The translations under genes were made by a program, and so were the position numbers. A stretch of 64,000 bases of DNA from Robiginitomaculum sp. (GTDB lineage: Bacteria > Pseudomonadota > Alphaproteobacteria > Caulobacterales > Maricaulaceae): positions 120,129 through 184,128 of the forward strand of contig JAESQN010000016.1 in the NCBI GenBank assembly GCA_016765135.1. The letters run 5' to 3'. Under the pieces are notes generated by a model, which was not told the DNA's origin, searched no databases, and was given only the letters and a program-made list of their open reading frames with translations. Positions 53,621 through 62,603 of the stretch are shown here, one piece after another. Every line of letters starts with the position of its first letter. The stretch's first letter is position 1.

Positions 53621-54424
53621 ATGAGCCAATCAACAATTCTCTATGAGAAAAAACAAGGTGTCGCCGTAGTGACGCTCAACCGCCCGGACAAGCTTAATTC
53701 CTTCACTGAAGAAATGCATCAGGCTTTGGTTTTGACGCTGGACATTATTGACAGGGACGACAGTGTACGCTGTTTGTTACTAACCGGGGCCGGGCGGGGA
53801 TTTTGCGCCGGGCAAGATTTGGGCGACCGGGCTACACGTCCCAAAAATGGGGTAAGCGCTGAAAAAACTGATCTGGGCGCAACCATTGGCAAATACTATA
53901 ATCCTTTAATCAAGCGCCTGCACGCCAGTAAAATCCCGACCGTGTGTGCGGTTAACGGCGTGGCCGCCGGGGCGGGGGCCAATATTGCGCTGGCCTGCGA
54001 TATTGTCATCGCCGCAGACAATGCAAAATTCGTTGAGGTGTTTTCCAATATTGGCTTGTTGCCGGATAGCGGCGGCACCTATCATCTACCGCGCCATGTT
54101 GGTTTGGCACGGGCTTTGGGTTTGTCATTGCTAGCCACCCCCTTAAAGGCTGATAAGGCCAAGGATTGGGGCTTGATATGGGATGTCTGCGCAGCGGACG
54201 ATTTAATGGACGAAGCATTGAAGCTGGCGGACAATTTGGCCAGCAAGCCACCCATTGGGCTGGCGCTTAACCGGGCCGCGTTACGGGCGTCGTTCAACAA
54301 TACCATAGACGAACAATTGGAGCTAGAGCGTCTGTCCATGCAAAAGTGTGGCTTTACGGATGATTATGCAGAAGCCGTCAGTGCTTTTATGGAAAAACGC
54401 AAACCGAAATTTACCGGCAAATAA
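53621..54424 (+). CDS. paaG: 1,2-epoxyphenylacetyl-CoA isomerase
   Basis: 267 residues of the crotonase family, start ATG 53621. The PaaG-like motifs are LLLTGAGRGFCAGQDLGDR, VNGVAAGAGANIALACDIVIAAD and NIGLLPDSGGTYHLPR; the Asp in LLPDSGG is the usual acid/base residue of the isomerase subgroup. Converts the ring epoxide to oxepin-CoA. First gene of paaG-paaJ-paaR. Confidence 0.93.
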   Translation: MSQSTILYEKKQGVAVVTLNRPDKLNSFTEEMHQALVLTLDIIDRDDSVRCLLLTGAGRGFCAGQDLGDRATRPKNGVSAEKTDLGATIGKYYNPLIKRLHASKIPTVCAVNGVAAGAGANIALACDIVIAADNAKFVEVFSNIGLLPDSGGTYHLPRHVGLARALGLSLLATPLKADKAKDWGLIWDVCAADDLMDEALKLADNLASKPPIGLALNRAALRASFNNTIDEQLELERLSMQKCGFTDDYAEAVSAFMEKRKPKFTGK

Positions 54425-54440
54425 AAAGAGAGAAATATTC

Positions 54441-55643
54441 ATGACTGAAGCATATATTTGTGATGCAATTCGCACGCCTATTGGCCGGTATGGCGGTGGG
54501 TTGTCCAGTGTGCGGGCTGATGATCTGGCGGCATTTCCACTGCGCGAGTTGATGGCCAGAAACCCGGACGTTGATTGGGCTAAAATTGATGATGTGTTTA
54601 TGGGCTGCGCCAATCAGGCCGGAGAAGACAACCGCAATATAGCGCGCATGGCGACATTGTTGGCCGGGTTGCCTATGGATGTACCCGGCGTGACTTTGAA
54701 CCGTTTATGTGGCTCGGGGCTGGATGCTATAGTTCAGGCGTCGCGGTTGATTAAATCTGGTGAGGGCGGCTTGGCCATAGCGGCGGGTGTGGAGAGTATG
54801 TCGCGGGCACCGTTCGTAATGGCCAAGGCCACAAGCGCTTGGTCGCGCAACGCTGAAATGTATGACACCACTATGGGTTGGCGTTTTGTCAATAAGTTGA
54901 TGGCCAAGCAATACGGCACGGATTCCATGCCGGAAACGGCTGAAAACTTAGCTGAAAAATTCGGAATTTCACGGGCTGATCAAGACGCATTTGCCTATAA
55001 TTCGCAAGTAAAAGCCAAAGCCGCGCAAGAAGCAGGACGGCTCGGCGAAGAAATTATCCCGGTAGAAATTCCGGGGCGCAAAGGTGCGGTTACGATCGTC
55101 GAGCATGATGAACATTTGCGTCTTTCACCGCCAGATGTGCTGGCAAAGCTACGCGCACCGTTCAGGGACGGCGGTAGCGTCACGGCCGGAAATGCATCGG
55201 GTATAAATGACGGGGCAGCGGCCATGTTGATTGCATCGAAGCGTGCGGCCAAACAATATAACCTAATCCCACGTGCCCGCATTATTGGTGCGGCGGTGGC
55301 GGGGGTAGAGCCGCGCATTATGGGGATAGGGCCAGTGCCTGCGGTGCGCAAAGTGTTGGCGCAGGCTGGTTTAACTCTTGAGCAAATGGATGTGATCGAA
55401 TTGAACGAAGCGTTTGCCGCGCAAGCTTTAGCCGTAATGCGAGAACTTGGCTTGGCGGATGATGATGTTCGGGTTAACCCGAACGGCGGTGCCATAGCTC
55501 TTGGCCATCCGCTCGGTATGAGCGGCATTCGCATAGCCGAGGCAGCACTGCACCAGTTGGAGCGGACAAGCGGACGCTACGGCCTAGTTACTATGTGTAT
55601 CGGTGTCGGGCAGGGCATAGCCGTTATCATCGAGCGGGTCTGA
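54441..55643 (+). CDS. paaJ: 3-oxoadipyl-CoA / 3-oxo-5,6-dehydrosuberyl-CoA thiolase
   Basis: 400 residues from the ATG at 54441. Nucleophilic Cys C90 in NRLCGSGLDAI, His in GGAIALGHPLGMSG and second Cys in MCIGVGQG are all present. Sequence start AYICDAIRTPIGRYGGGLSS is that of the PcaF/PaaJ subgroup. Cleaves the ring-derived C8 and C6 oxo-acyl-CoA. 16 nt after paaG and one base before paaR. Confidence 0.94.
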   Translation: MTEAYICDAIRTPIGRYGGGLSSVRADDLAAFPLRELMARNPDVDWAKIDDVFMGCANQAGEDNRNIARMATLLAGLPMDVPGVTLNRLCGSGLDAIVQASRLIKSGEGGLAIAAGVESMSRAPFVMAKATSAWSRNAEMYDTTMGWRFVNKLMAKQYGTDSMPETAENLAEKFGISRADQDAFAYNSQVKAKAAQEAGRLGEEIIPVEIPGRKGAVTIVEHDEHLRLSPPDVLAKLRAPFRDGGSVTAGNASGINDGAAAMLIASKRAAKQYNLIPRARIIGAAVAGVEPRIMGIGPVPAVRKVLAQAGLTLEQMDVIELNEAFAAQALAVMRELGLADDDVRVNPNGGAIALGHPLGMSGIRIAEAALHQLERTSGRYGLVTMCIGVGQGIAVIIERV

Positions 55644-55644
55644 T

Positions 55645-56235
55645 ATGCCCAGAATGCAGGCAGGAGACTATCGTTCTAAGCGCGAGCGGATTAAAGACGC
55701 CGCCGCCGCCTTGTTCGCTGACAAAGGTTTCCACGGCACGTCAATTGTCGATATTGCCAAAGCGTGCAATACGGTAAAATCGCGCTTGTATTATTACTTC
55801 CCGTCCAAAAACCAACTGCTCTACGAGATCATCAAAGACCACGCTTTGTTTTTGCAAGATGAACTTGAACCTATTATGAAGGATGTGGATATAGATGCGC
55901 GGGAGCAGTTAGAGAATTATGCCCGTACATTGCTGGGCATAAATGTTAAATACCGTAACCAGCACACACTAATCCTTGGGGAGCTTGATGCGTTATCGTT
56001 TGAGCAAAACAAAGAGGTTAGTCTATTGATCCGCCGCACAATCGAAAGCTTATACCCAAGCTTGTTAGAGATAAACCCGACCTTACAAAAACATATGTAT
56101 TTCCCCACTGCCATGATGTTTGTCGGCATGATCAACTGGACACATACTTGGTTTGATGGTTCTGGGGATGTATCGGTCGAGGGTTTTGCCAAACTATTAT
56201 GCACAACATTCTTGGACGGATTTTCCAAATCTTGA
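55645..56235 (+). CDS. paaR: TetR-family regulator, probable PaaR
   Basis: 196 residues. N-terminal TetR helix-turn-helix: KDAAAALFADKGFHGTSIVDIAKACNTVKSRLYYYFPSKNQL (in parts, residues about 15-55). The C-terminal domain is TetR-like with an all-helical ligand pocket. Its place as third gene after paaG and paaJ and the two related operators make it the probable repressor of the phenylacetate genes. Start ATG is one base after the paaJ stop. Confidence 0.9.
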   Translation: MPRMQAGDYRSKRERIKDAAAALFADKGFHGTSIVDIAKACNTVKSRLYYYFPSKNQLLYEIIKDHALFLQDELEPIMKDVDIDAREQLENYARTLLGINVKYRNQHTLILGELDALSFEQNKEVSLLIRRTIESLYPSLLEINPTLQKHMYFPTAMMFVGMINWTHTWFDGSGDVSVEGFAKLLCTTFLDGFSKS

Positions 56236-56288
56236 GCCTAAGCGAGTTTTATCCTGTTCAGAGCTAATAGATATGTTAGAGGGGGCAA

Positions 56289-57419
56289 ATGAGCTTGAAA
56301 CCCAAAACCAATCTACCCGGCCTTGACCGGGGTGAAATCGCCGCCGCCTTGACGGATTTTGGCATTGCGCCAAAACAAGTACGGATGCGGGCTGGGCAAA
56401 TTTTTCGCTGGATCTATAATTACGGGGCGACGGATTGGGATGTTATGACCAACATCGCCAAGGGTTTGCGGGCCGAACTGGCCGAGGCGTTTACCCTAGA
56501 GCGGCCCGAAATTGTCGAGCGCCAAATCAGTGTGGACGGCACACGTAAATATCTTATTCGTATGGCACCGGGCATTGAGGTCGAAAGTGTTTTCATTCCC
56601 GCCGTGTCCAAAACCGGAGCATTGTGCGTGTCCTCGCAAGTGGGCTGTACGCTAACTTGCACATTTTGCCATACGGGTCGCCAACGCCTGGTGCGTAATT
56701 TGACGGCGGCGGAAATTGCGCTGCAAGTCATGATCGTCAAAGATGATTTGGGCGAGTGGCCCAGCAGCGAAGCGGGCCGTAGCTTGACCAATATCGTGTT
56801 TATGGGCATGGGCGAGCCGCTGTATAATACCGATAATGTGGCGCGGGCGCTGGATATAATATGTGACCCTGAGGGTCTAAGCTTTGGACGCCGCCGCATC
56901 ACCCTGTCCACATCCGGTGTAGTGCCCGAAATTGTGTCCGCAGGGGAGCGTACCAGAGCTATGTTGGCCATATCCCTACATGCCGCCAATGATGAACTTC
57001 GTTCGCAGATCATGGCGATCAACAAAAAATACCCGCTCGCCGAATTGATGGCGGCGTGCCGGGCCTATCCCGGCCTGTCCAATTCCCGGCGTATTACTTT
57101 TGAATATGTTATGCTGAAGGGCATCAATGACAGTCCAAAACATGCGGTGGAGCTGATAAACTTGCTCAAGGGTATTCCGGCCAAGGTCAATTTGATCCCG
57201 TTTAACCCGTGGCCCGGCAGTGAATATGAATGTTCAAGCTGGGAGACCATAGAGCGTTTCGCCGACAAAATAAACGCCGCCGGTTACGCATCCCCCATCC
57301 GCACTCCCAGAGGCCGCGACATCCTCGCCGCCTGTGGTCAGCTCAAAAGCGAAAGCGAAAAAATGAGGGCGAGCGAAAGGCGTAAGCAGGAGCGCCTAAT
57401 AAAAACACCAACAAAATAA
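56289..57419 (+). CDS. rlmN: 23S rRNA/tRNA adenine-C2 methyltransferase
   Basis: 376 residues. Radical-SAM cysteines CTLTCTFC (C120, C124, C127), the GMGEPLYN motif, and the methyl-carrying cysteine in DILAACGQL near residue 350. Methylates A2503 of 23S rRNA and A37 of some tRNAs. GAGGGGG upstream gives a strong ribosome-binding site. Confidence 0.96.
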   Translation: MSLKPKTNLPGLDRGEIAAALTDFGIAPKQVRMRAGQIFRWIYNYGATDWDVMTNIAKGLRAELAEAFTLERPEIVERQISVDGTRKYLIRMAPGIEVESVFIPAVSKTGALCVSSQVGCTLTCTFCHTGRQRLVRNLTAAEIALQVMIVKDDLGEWPSSEAGRSLTNIVFMGMGEPLYNTDNVARALDIICDPEGLSFGRRRITLSTSGVVPEIVSAGERTRAMLAISLHAANDELRSQIMAINKKYPLAELMAACRAYPGLSNSRRITFEYVMLKGINDSPKHAVELINLLKGIPAKVNLIPFNPWPGSEYECSSWETIERFADKINAAGYASPIRTPRGRDILAACGQLKSESEKMRASERRKQERLIKTPTK

Positions 57420-57490
57420 TTACCGCTTGAAAAATGTGTTTGTGACCTGCAAAAGACTGTGGGGCCAATAACAAAAACAAGAGGTAATAT

Positions 57491-57904
57491 ATGCATCCGT
57501 CACTTGAGAGCTTGGCTAGTGGTTTTCCCAATTTAATTCTTTACTTACTTGTGGTCACCGCCATTTATGTTGTTGGGCTGACTATATATGTGAAGCTCAC
57601 ACCCCACAAAGAAATTGCTCTGGTACGCGAAGGTAATGTGGCTGCGGCGATTTCGTTCAGCGCCTTGATTGTCGGTTTGGCCCTACCTCTTGCAGCGTGT
57701 TTGATCAATAAGGTCGGACTTATTGATGTGCTGGTCTGGGGCAGTGTCAGCCTTTTATTACAATTGTTTTTATTTCGTCTCTCGGACATTATTCTGACAG
57801 GCATGCCGCAGCGCATTGAAGAGGGTGAGGTGGCGGCTGCGACCGTTCTGGGCGCATTTAAATTGGCCGGGTCAATTATTCTGGCCTTTGCCATTGCGGG
57901 CTAG
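57491..57904 (+). CDS. DUF350 membrane protein
   Basis: 137 residues with about four membrane helices; matches DUF350 (UPF0719/YjfL), with LTPHKEIALVREGNVAAAISFSALIVG and MPQRIEEGEVAAATVLGAFKLAGSI as internal repeats. Members are found near stress and efflux genes, and their function is unknown. The protease gene starts 8 nt after its stop, so the two are co-transcribed. Confidence 0.9.
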   Translation: MHPSLESLASGFPNLILYLLVVTAIYVVGLTIYVKLTPHKEIALVREGNVAAAISFSALIVGLALPLAACLINKVGLIDVLVWGSVSLLLQLFLFRLSDIILTGMPQRIEEGEVAAATVLGAFKLAGSIILAFAIAG

Positions 57905-57912
57905 GCGGCCAT

Positions 57913-58719
57913 ATGCGCTTTGTTCGTAAAATCCCTGACTGGCTGATTTATCTGGTTTTACTGGTCATTATTGTGGCCAATGTCATGAAGCGGTCCCCAC
58001 AAACAAATACCCCGCCGCCGCCCGAACTCGGCGCCGCTTTGCCCAATACCCGGCCTACTGATATGACGGTTCTGGTTGAAATTGACGTGCCAAAATCTGG
58101 CGTTGGTACGGCCTTTGCGGTTGATAGAAACGGCACCTGGATGACGGCGCGCCATGTGGTCGATAGTTGTGACCAGGTCGCTTTAAAATTAAGCGGCGGC
58201 AAATATGTCAAGATGGACAAGGTTACGCTCTCATCTGATGTGGACATTGCGCTGTTGACCAGTCGCTGGAAACGCAAACCCTTGGCGCGTGATTTTGATG
58301 GCCGCCGTCAGGTTGGGGAACGAGGATTTTTCATTGGCTTCCCCCAGGGTCAGCCCGGCGAGGCGGCGGGTAAATTGTTGGGGCGGCACCGCATGGTGAT
58401 CCGTGGGCGCTACCGCACCGCAGAGCCCATATTGGCTTGGGCAGAAATTGGCCGAACCCAGAACCTCAAGGGGTCTTTGGGCGGTCTGTCAGGTGGCCCG
58501 GTGTTTGACAAAGACGGCGAGGTTATCGGTTTAGTCACAGCCGAAAGCCCGCGAAGGGGCCGGATTTATACGGTTGCGCCGCGTTCCCTTGCGGCTACAT
58601 TAAGCCCTTTGACAACAGAGCCAGAACGCGCGCCCATAACACTGAGCGATTACGGACGCCGTGCCGACAGTTTCCGCCGCGCCCGGCGCGTTGCCAAGGT
58701 TGTGTGTTTGGTGGATTGA
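57913..58719 (+). CDS. membrane-anchored trypsin-like serine protease
   Basis: 268 residues. One N-terminal membrane segment (11-24) and an extracytoplasmic trypsin-like domain with the full triad: H81 in MTARHVVD, D111 in SSDVDIALL and S193 in LGGLSGGPVF. No PDZ domain is present, unlike DegP/DegS. A basic C-terminal tail (RRADSFRRARRVAK) is unusual. Coupled with the DUF350 protein; its target is unknown. Confidence 0.9.
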   Translation: MRFVRKIPDWLIYLVLLVIIVANVMKRSPQTNTPPPPELGAALPNTRPTDMTVLVEIDVPKSGVGTAFAVDRNGTWMTARHVVDSCDQVALKLSGGKYVKMDKVTLSSDVDIALLTSRWKRKPLARDFDGRRQVGERGFFIGFPQGQPGEAAGKLLGRHRMVIRGRYRTAEPILAWAEIGRTQNLKGSLGGLSGGPVFDKDGEVIGLVTAESPRRGRIYTVAPRSLAATLSPLTTEPERAPITLSDYGRRADSFRRARRVAKVVCLVD

Positions 58720-58728
58720 AAATGACAC

Positions 58729-60267
58729 TTAACGGGTATTCGCCAAGTCCGGCCATACCGTTAAGGGGTCAACATATTGTCCGTCTACCAGTGTTCCAAT
58801 ATGCACATGGGGGCCAGTTGATTCACCCGTATTGCCCATTTTCCCAATTTGTGTGCCAGCTTTAATGGTTTGCCCCTTGGTAACAGAATATCCGTCCAGA
58901 TGGGCAAACACCGTTCGTACCCCGCCCTTCGTTTCTATGACAACCACCTTGCCCCATTTTGGGTTATTTTTGTATATATCCGTAGCCTGAATAATTAAGG
59001 CGGCCCCAGGCGTGTAAATGGGTGTTCCGATTTTATTGGCGATGTCTATGCCCTTGTGCATCTTGCCATCAACTCGTTTGCGCACCAGCCCATATTTTGA
59101 CGTTAGGCGACCTGTGACAATTTGCAGATTTGTTATAGTGGTTTGATTGCTCTCGTTTTCGGCATTTTTAATTGCTGTAGAGGTTTGCTTGTTGTTATGT
59201 GTTTGCTCACTGACAAGCGGACTTGTCGGCTTTGGTGGCGGATGTGCGGCCACGATCCGTGGTGTGATCGTACTTAGCATGACTAAAGTTAGTGGAATGG
59301 TTAGAGATGAGGATAGCCATAGTTTTTTCGACAGGCGCGGCACTGGTCTTGTATCGCACAATCGCTGCACCCTTTGGGCCAATTGCCGGGCGCGGGGATG
59401 GATACCTATTGCCAGTTCAGGCGTAGGCTTATTTGACCTTTGCTCGGCAAACCTGACCAATGCGTTTGCCAAAGCCCGGGCTGGGTGTTTGATATTGGGT
59501 GATGTTTTGGCGATATGCGCCGTGGCCTGTGCATCACACAAATTTTCTCGTTCCGCGCAAATTTGGCGGTTGATCCAATATAATGGGAGACACCACCACA
59601 TAAATACCAGCACTGTTTTTTGTGCTAAATTCATCCACAAATCGCCGCGTGCGATATGGGCAATTTCATGCTCCAGTACAATGCGGGTTTCCGTTTTTGA
59701 CACATCAAGGTCAAAGTCCGTGGGCACGACAATAGTTGGGCTGAACAAACCAAATACCAAAGGCGCGGCGATATCGGGACTGCGCATAATATGGGCGGGC
59801 CGCGATAAATTGCCTTGTCCGCGCAAATGGGCCGGGCGCAACCGACGGCGCAAATCTCTAGTTTGCCGTGCCGCCAAGATTAACCGGTAGCCGGCAATCA
59901 ACACACCAAACACCCAGATCAGAACCAAGGTAATAGGGAGATAAACTGAAGCCGGATTCGGTATTTCGGCCATGGATGCCGGTAATGATGGCAGTAATTC
60001 TACGGGGGGTACAGGTGTAATAATTGCAAAGGGAAACGGAGTTGTTTGCGGCGATATGCCAATATTGGCACTAAATGAAAAGACCGGTAAAAACGGCAAT
60101 GCCAGCAAAAGCACCGTAGCAAACATACCGCCAAGGGCGACACGATAGCGAATACTTATCTGGTTTCGCGGTAACAGTGCGAGCGCGCAGTAAACAACAA
60201 AAGCTAAAAGGGCGCTTTGCCAAAACACGTTTACCCCGATCAGGGCCAGAGTATCAAACAAGATCAT
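58729..60267 (-). CDS. M56 (BlaR1-like) metallopeptidase fused to an M23 endopeptidase
   Basis: 512 residues. The N-terminal half (1-340) is a multi-pass M56 peptidase with the HEIAH zinc motif (200-204), third ligand in CAERENLCD (238-245) and a transmembrane segment at about 321-340. In place of the penicillin-sensor domain of BlaR1 there is a periplasmic M23/LytM domain (about 385-512) with all zinc ligands: H404 and D408 in HKGID, H456 in FAHLD, and H487/H489 in HVHIG. The M23 domain would cut peptidoglycan crosslinks. Overlaps the upstream blaI-like gene by 4 nt. The combination suggests a cell-wall-sensing or remodelling device, which is inference. Confidence 0.9.
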   Translation of the reverse strand: MILFDTLALIGVNVFWQSALLAFVVYCALALLPRNQISIRYRVALGGMFATVLLLALPFLPVFSFSANIGISPQTTPFPFAIITPVPPVELLPSLPASMAEIPNPASVYLPITLVLIWVFGVLIAGYRLILAARQTRDLRRRLRPAHLRGQGNLSRPAHIMRSPDIAAPLVFGLFSPTIVVPTDFDLDVSKTETRIVLEHEIAHIARGDLWMNLAQKTVLVFMWWCLPLYWINRQICAERENLCDAQATAHIAKTSPNIKHPARALANALVRFAEQRSNKPTPELAIGIHPRARQLAQRVQRLCDTRPVPRLSKKLWLSSSLTIPLTLVMLSTITPRIVAAHPPPKPTSPLVSEQTHNNKQTSTAIKNAENESNQTTITNLQIVTGRLTSKYGLVRKRVDGKMHKGIDIANKIGTPIYTPGAALIIQATDIYKNNPKWGKVVVIETKGGVRTVFAHLDGYSVTKGQTIKAGTQIGKMGNTGESTGPHVHIGTLVDGQYVDPLTVWPDLANTR

Positions 60268-60656
60268 GTGTTTTCTCCAGGTTTATGGTTATCAAGCAAG
60301 GCCCTTAGGGCTTTGATGTCGGCTTCGGTTAACTCGTCCGCCTCGACCAGGTGTTCGGCCAATAGTTGCGGTGAGCCGTCGAACAAGCCACCTAGTAGGT
60401 TTTTTAATGCTTGGGCCTGGGCGGCCCGTTTGCTGACCACCGGGCGGTAAATCAGCGAACGCCCCTGTTTTGTAAAGCCAGCATAACCCTTATCCGCTAA
60501 AATCCGGGTTGTCGTTTGCACGGTGGTTAACGCCAAGTCATATTCACGGGCTAGATCTGCCGTGATTTGGCGTACACTAGCCTCCCCGCGCCGCCAGAGC
60601 ACTTGCATAATCCGCTGTTCCGCCCTGGTCAAGTTTTTTGATTTTGGTCTAGCCAT
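60264..60656 (-). CDS. BlaI/MecI/CopY-family repressor
   Basis: 130 residues. Winged helix-turn-helix: LTRAEQRIMQVLWRRGEASVRQITADLA and TTTRILADKGYAGFTKQGRSLIYRP, followed by a dimerisation helix. Repressors of this family are inactivated by proteolysis initiated by the partner M56 membrane protein, encoded next and overlapping by 4 nt. Its own promoter carries a 7-bp inverted repeat (60669-60718) that may be the operator. Confidence 0.92.
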   Translation of the reverse strand: MARPKSKNLTRAEQRIMQVLWRRGEASVRQITADLAREYDLALTTVQTTTRILADKGYAGFTKQGRSLIYRPVVSKRAAQAQALKNLLGGLFDGSPQLLAEHLVEADELTEADIKALRALLDNHKPGENT

Positions 60657-60668
60657 AAACTAATTCCT

Positions 60669-60718
60669 TAGTTGAGTTTAAACCACCTATAAAGCTAGGC
60701 GCTTACTATTGTCAACTA
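60669..60718 (-). promoter_or_regulatory. blaI-like promoter with flanking inverted repeat
   Basis: On the minus strand TTGACA (60710-60715) and TATAGG (60686-60691), spacing 18 nt, form a plausible sigma-70 promoter. TAGTTGA at 60712-60718 (overlapping the -35) and its inverse complement at 60669-60675 form a 7-bp inverted repeat around it, as expected for an autoregulated BlaI-type repressor. Confidence 0.5.
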
Positions 60719-60760
60719 TAAAATTAGTTTTACTTCTGTCACCCTGCTACAAGGGCCTCA

Positions 60761-62500
60761 TCAATCCTTCAAAATTCGGATTTCCCTTTGAGGCAGAGGC
60801 ATTTCTATTTTGTGTTTTTTCAAGGTGCGCCAGACGATGAAATTTAGATCACTGGTGAATTTATTTTCGCCGTCGTCTATGCCGTCGCACCAAAATTCTA
60901 TGGCGAATTTAATGCCGAAATCACCAAATTCCCGCAACTCCAGATCCGGTTCCTCCGGTTCTTGTAGGACTTTTGGATGTTTGGATATTTCCGGGATCAA
61001 TATATCTTCCAACTTGTTCAAATCAGTGCCGTAAGCCACCGAGAAATACACCTCATAACGCTGTCGCGGATCCTTATGTGTCCAGTTTTCATAGGCCTCG
61101 TCAATAAATTTGACATTGGGTACCATAATGTCTTTGCCGTCGGTGGTCTCGACCGTGGCCGAGCGCATATTAATGGCTTCCACATAACCTTCCTGCCCGT
61201 CCGGTAGCACAATATAATCACCAACTTTCACCGAGCGGTCAAACAGGATGATCAGCCCCGAAATAAAATTGGCGGCAATCGGCTGGAGGCCAAACCCGAT
61301 CCCCAAGCCAACAGCCGAGAAGATCATTACTAAGCCTGAGAGCGGAATGCCAGCAAAGCTTAAAATCAAAACAAACAAAATGATAAAGAGAAAAATTTGG
61401 AACATTTTGGCGACGACTTCACGCGTGGCTACATCCAGGGTTTCTTGTGAACGAATTGCGCTTTGGCCTTTATTGTTGGAGATACCACCAAGCCAGAAAA
61501 ACAAACCACCAAAAATCGCCAGACGCACAAATGTCATCAGGGTAATCGGCGTATCCCCCATTTGCATGACCGTTGTGCCGTTCAGGAATTTTAGTAAATC
61601 GTCATAATAGCCAAACACCATCAACAAGGCCAAAGGTATAGCGACCCATATGGTGATTTTTTGAAACAAAGGGTTTTTGATAAATTGCTTGATGGCTTTG
61701 AAAAGCAAAAATACGACCGCCAGGCCTTGCGCCAGCTTCACTAGCCAGTCCTGGCCCAATGGCTGAATGTTTTTAAGAATTAGCGCACCCACCGCCAACA
61801 AACCGACAAGAAATACCGGGCGCAATAAATGACTGCCTTCATATAGATAATGCCTAACCAGGCGTAGTTTCGCGTCCTTAGCAGGCGGGGTGCGCAGGAG
61901 CGGTACGCGTTTTTTTACGCTTCTAGCCAAAAGTGGAGAAAGGAAATAGGCGGCAAAAATTACGCCAATCATGGCCAAGAACGCAGCACTGGTCAGCCAA
62001 CTAAACAGTTTATCCCATACGCGTTTCAACAACTCTTTGGCACCGTCGGCATTGAATGGGGTTTTGCTTTTCTTTTTTGGTGTCTGTGCAGTGCCAGGCG
62101 GCGATAACTTGGCGTTAAGCTTGCTTTGGTTGACACTGGCGTCAACAATAGCCTGATCGGCCTCGTTGCGTGCGGCGACGGCAGTCTCGAACAATTTGCC
62201 GTCACCTTTTTCTACCGCGTCAAGCATAGCCCTGTCTGCAATCTCGCGGGCGGCTAAAGCTTGTTTAAGCGCAGCGTTTTGGATTTCAAATTCTGGGGCA
62301 GGTTTAATGTTAGGCTCTGTGACAACTTCTGGGCTTTGGGTGGCCTGATTGTCCTGGGTCTGCTCAACAGGTTTTTTCGTTTCCTGATCTGTTTCTTGGG
62401 CAAAAACCGCAGCTTGCCCGGCGCCCAGAAAAATTATTGCAAACAGGCCAGTTAAAGCCAGTCGCATTATACCTTTGGTTTGGTTTTTAAGCGCATTCAT
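60761..62500 (-). CDS. MscS-family mechanosensitive ion channel
   Basis: 579 residues from the ATG at 62500, with a signal peptide (MRLALTGLFAIIFLGAGQAAVFAQ) and a periplasmic coiled-coil/charged segment (20-165). Five or so membrane helices follow, the last carrying the MscS pore signature GLGIGFGLQPIAANFISGLIILFDRSVKVGDYI (in parts), then a cytoplasmic beta and alpha/beta domain. Opens on membrane tension to release solutes in osmotic downshock. An earlier ATG five codons upstream is possible. Large N-terminal extension places it in the YbdG/MscK-like group. Confidence 0.92.
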   Translation of the reverse strand: MNALKNQTKGIMRLALTGLFAIIFLGAGQAAVFAQETDQETKKPVEQTQDNQATQSPEVVTEPNIKPAPEFEIQNAALKQALAAREIADRAMLDAVEKGDGKLFETAVAARNEADQAIVDASVNQSKLNAKLSPPGTAQTPKKKSKTPFNADGAKELLKRVWDKLFSWLTSAAFLAMIGVIFAAYFLSPLLARSVKKRVPLLRTPPAKDAKLRLVRHYLYEGSHLLRPVFLVGLLAVGALILKNIQPLGQDWLVKLAQGLAVVFLLFKAIKQFIKNPLFQKITIWVAIPLALLMVFGYYDDLLKFLNGTTVMQMGDTPITLMTFVRLAIFGGLFFWLGGISNNKGQSAIRSQETLDVATREVVAKMFQIFLFIILFVLILSFAGIPLSGLVMIFSAVGLGIGFGLQPIAANFISGLIILFDRSVKVGDYIVLPDGQEGYVEAINMRSATVETTDGKDIMVPNVKFIDEAYENWTHKDPRQRYEVYFSVAYGTDLNKLEDILIPEISKHPKVLQEPEEPDLELREFGDFGIKFAIEFWCDGIDDGENKFTSDLNFIVWRTLKKHKIEMPLPQREIRILKD

Positions 62501-62603
62501 GTGATATGTCCCCAATTTTATGATAGAAAACTAAAGCAGGGGCTAGTATTTGTAAACACTTTTACGCTAAGAAGCCATCTACCAAAATAGAAGGCATTGC
62601 AGT

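Noticed and set aside
59147..59890. 247-codon open frame on the plus strand
   Set aside because: Entirely antisense to the M56-M23 gene, with no recognisable domain.
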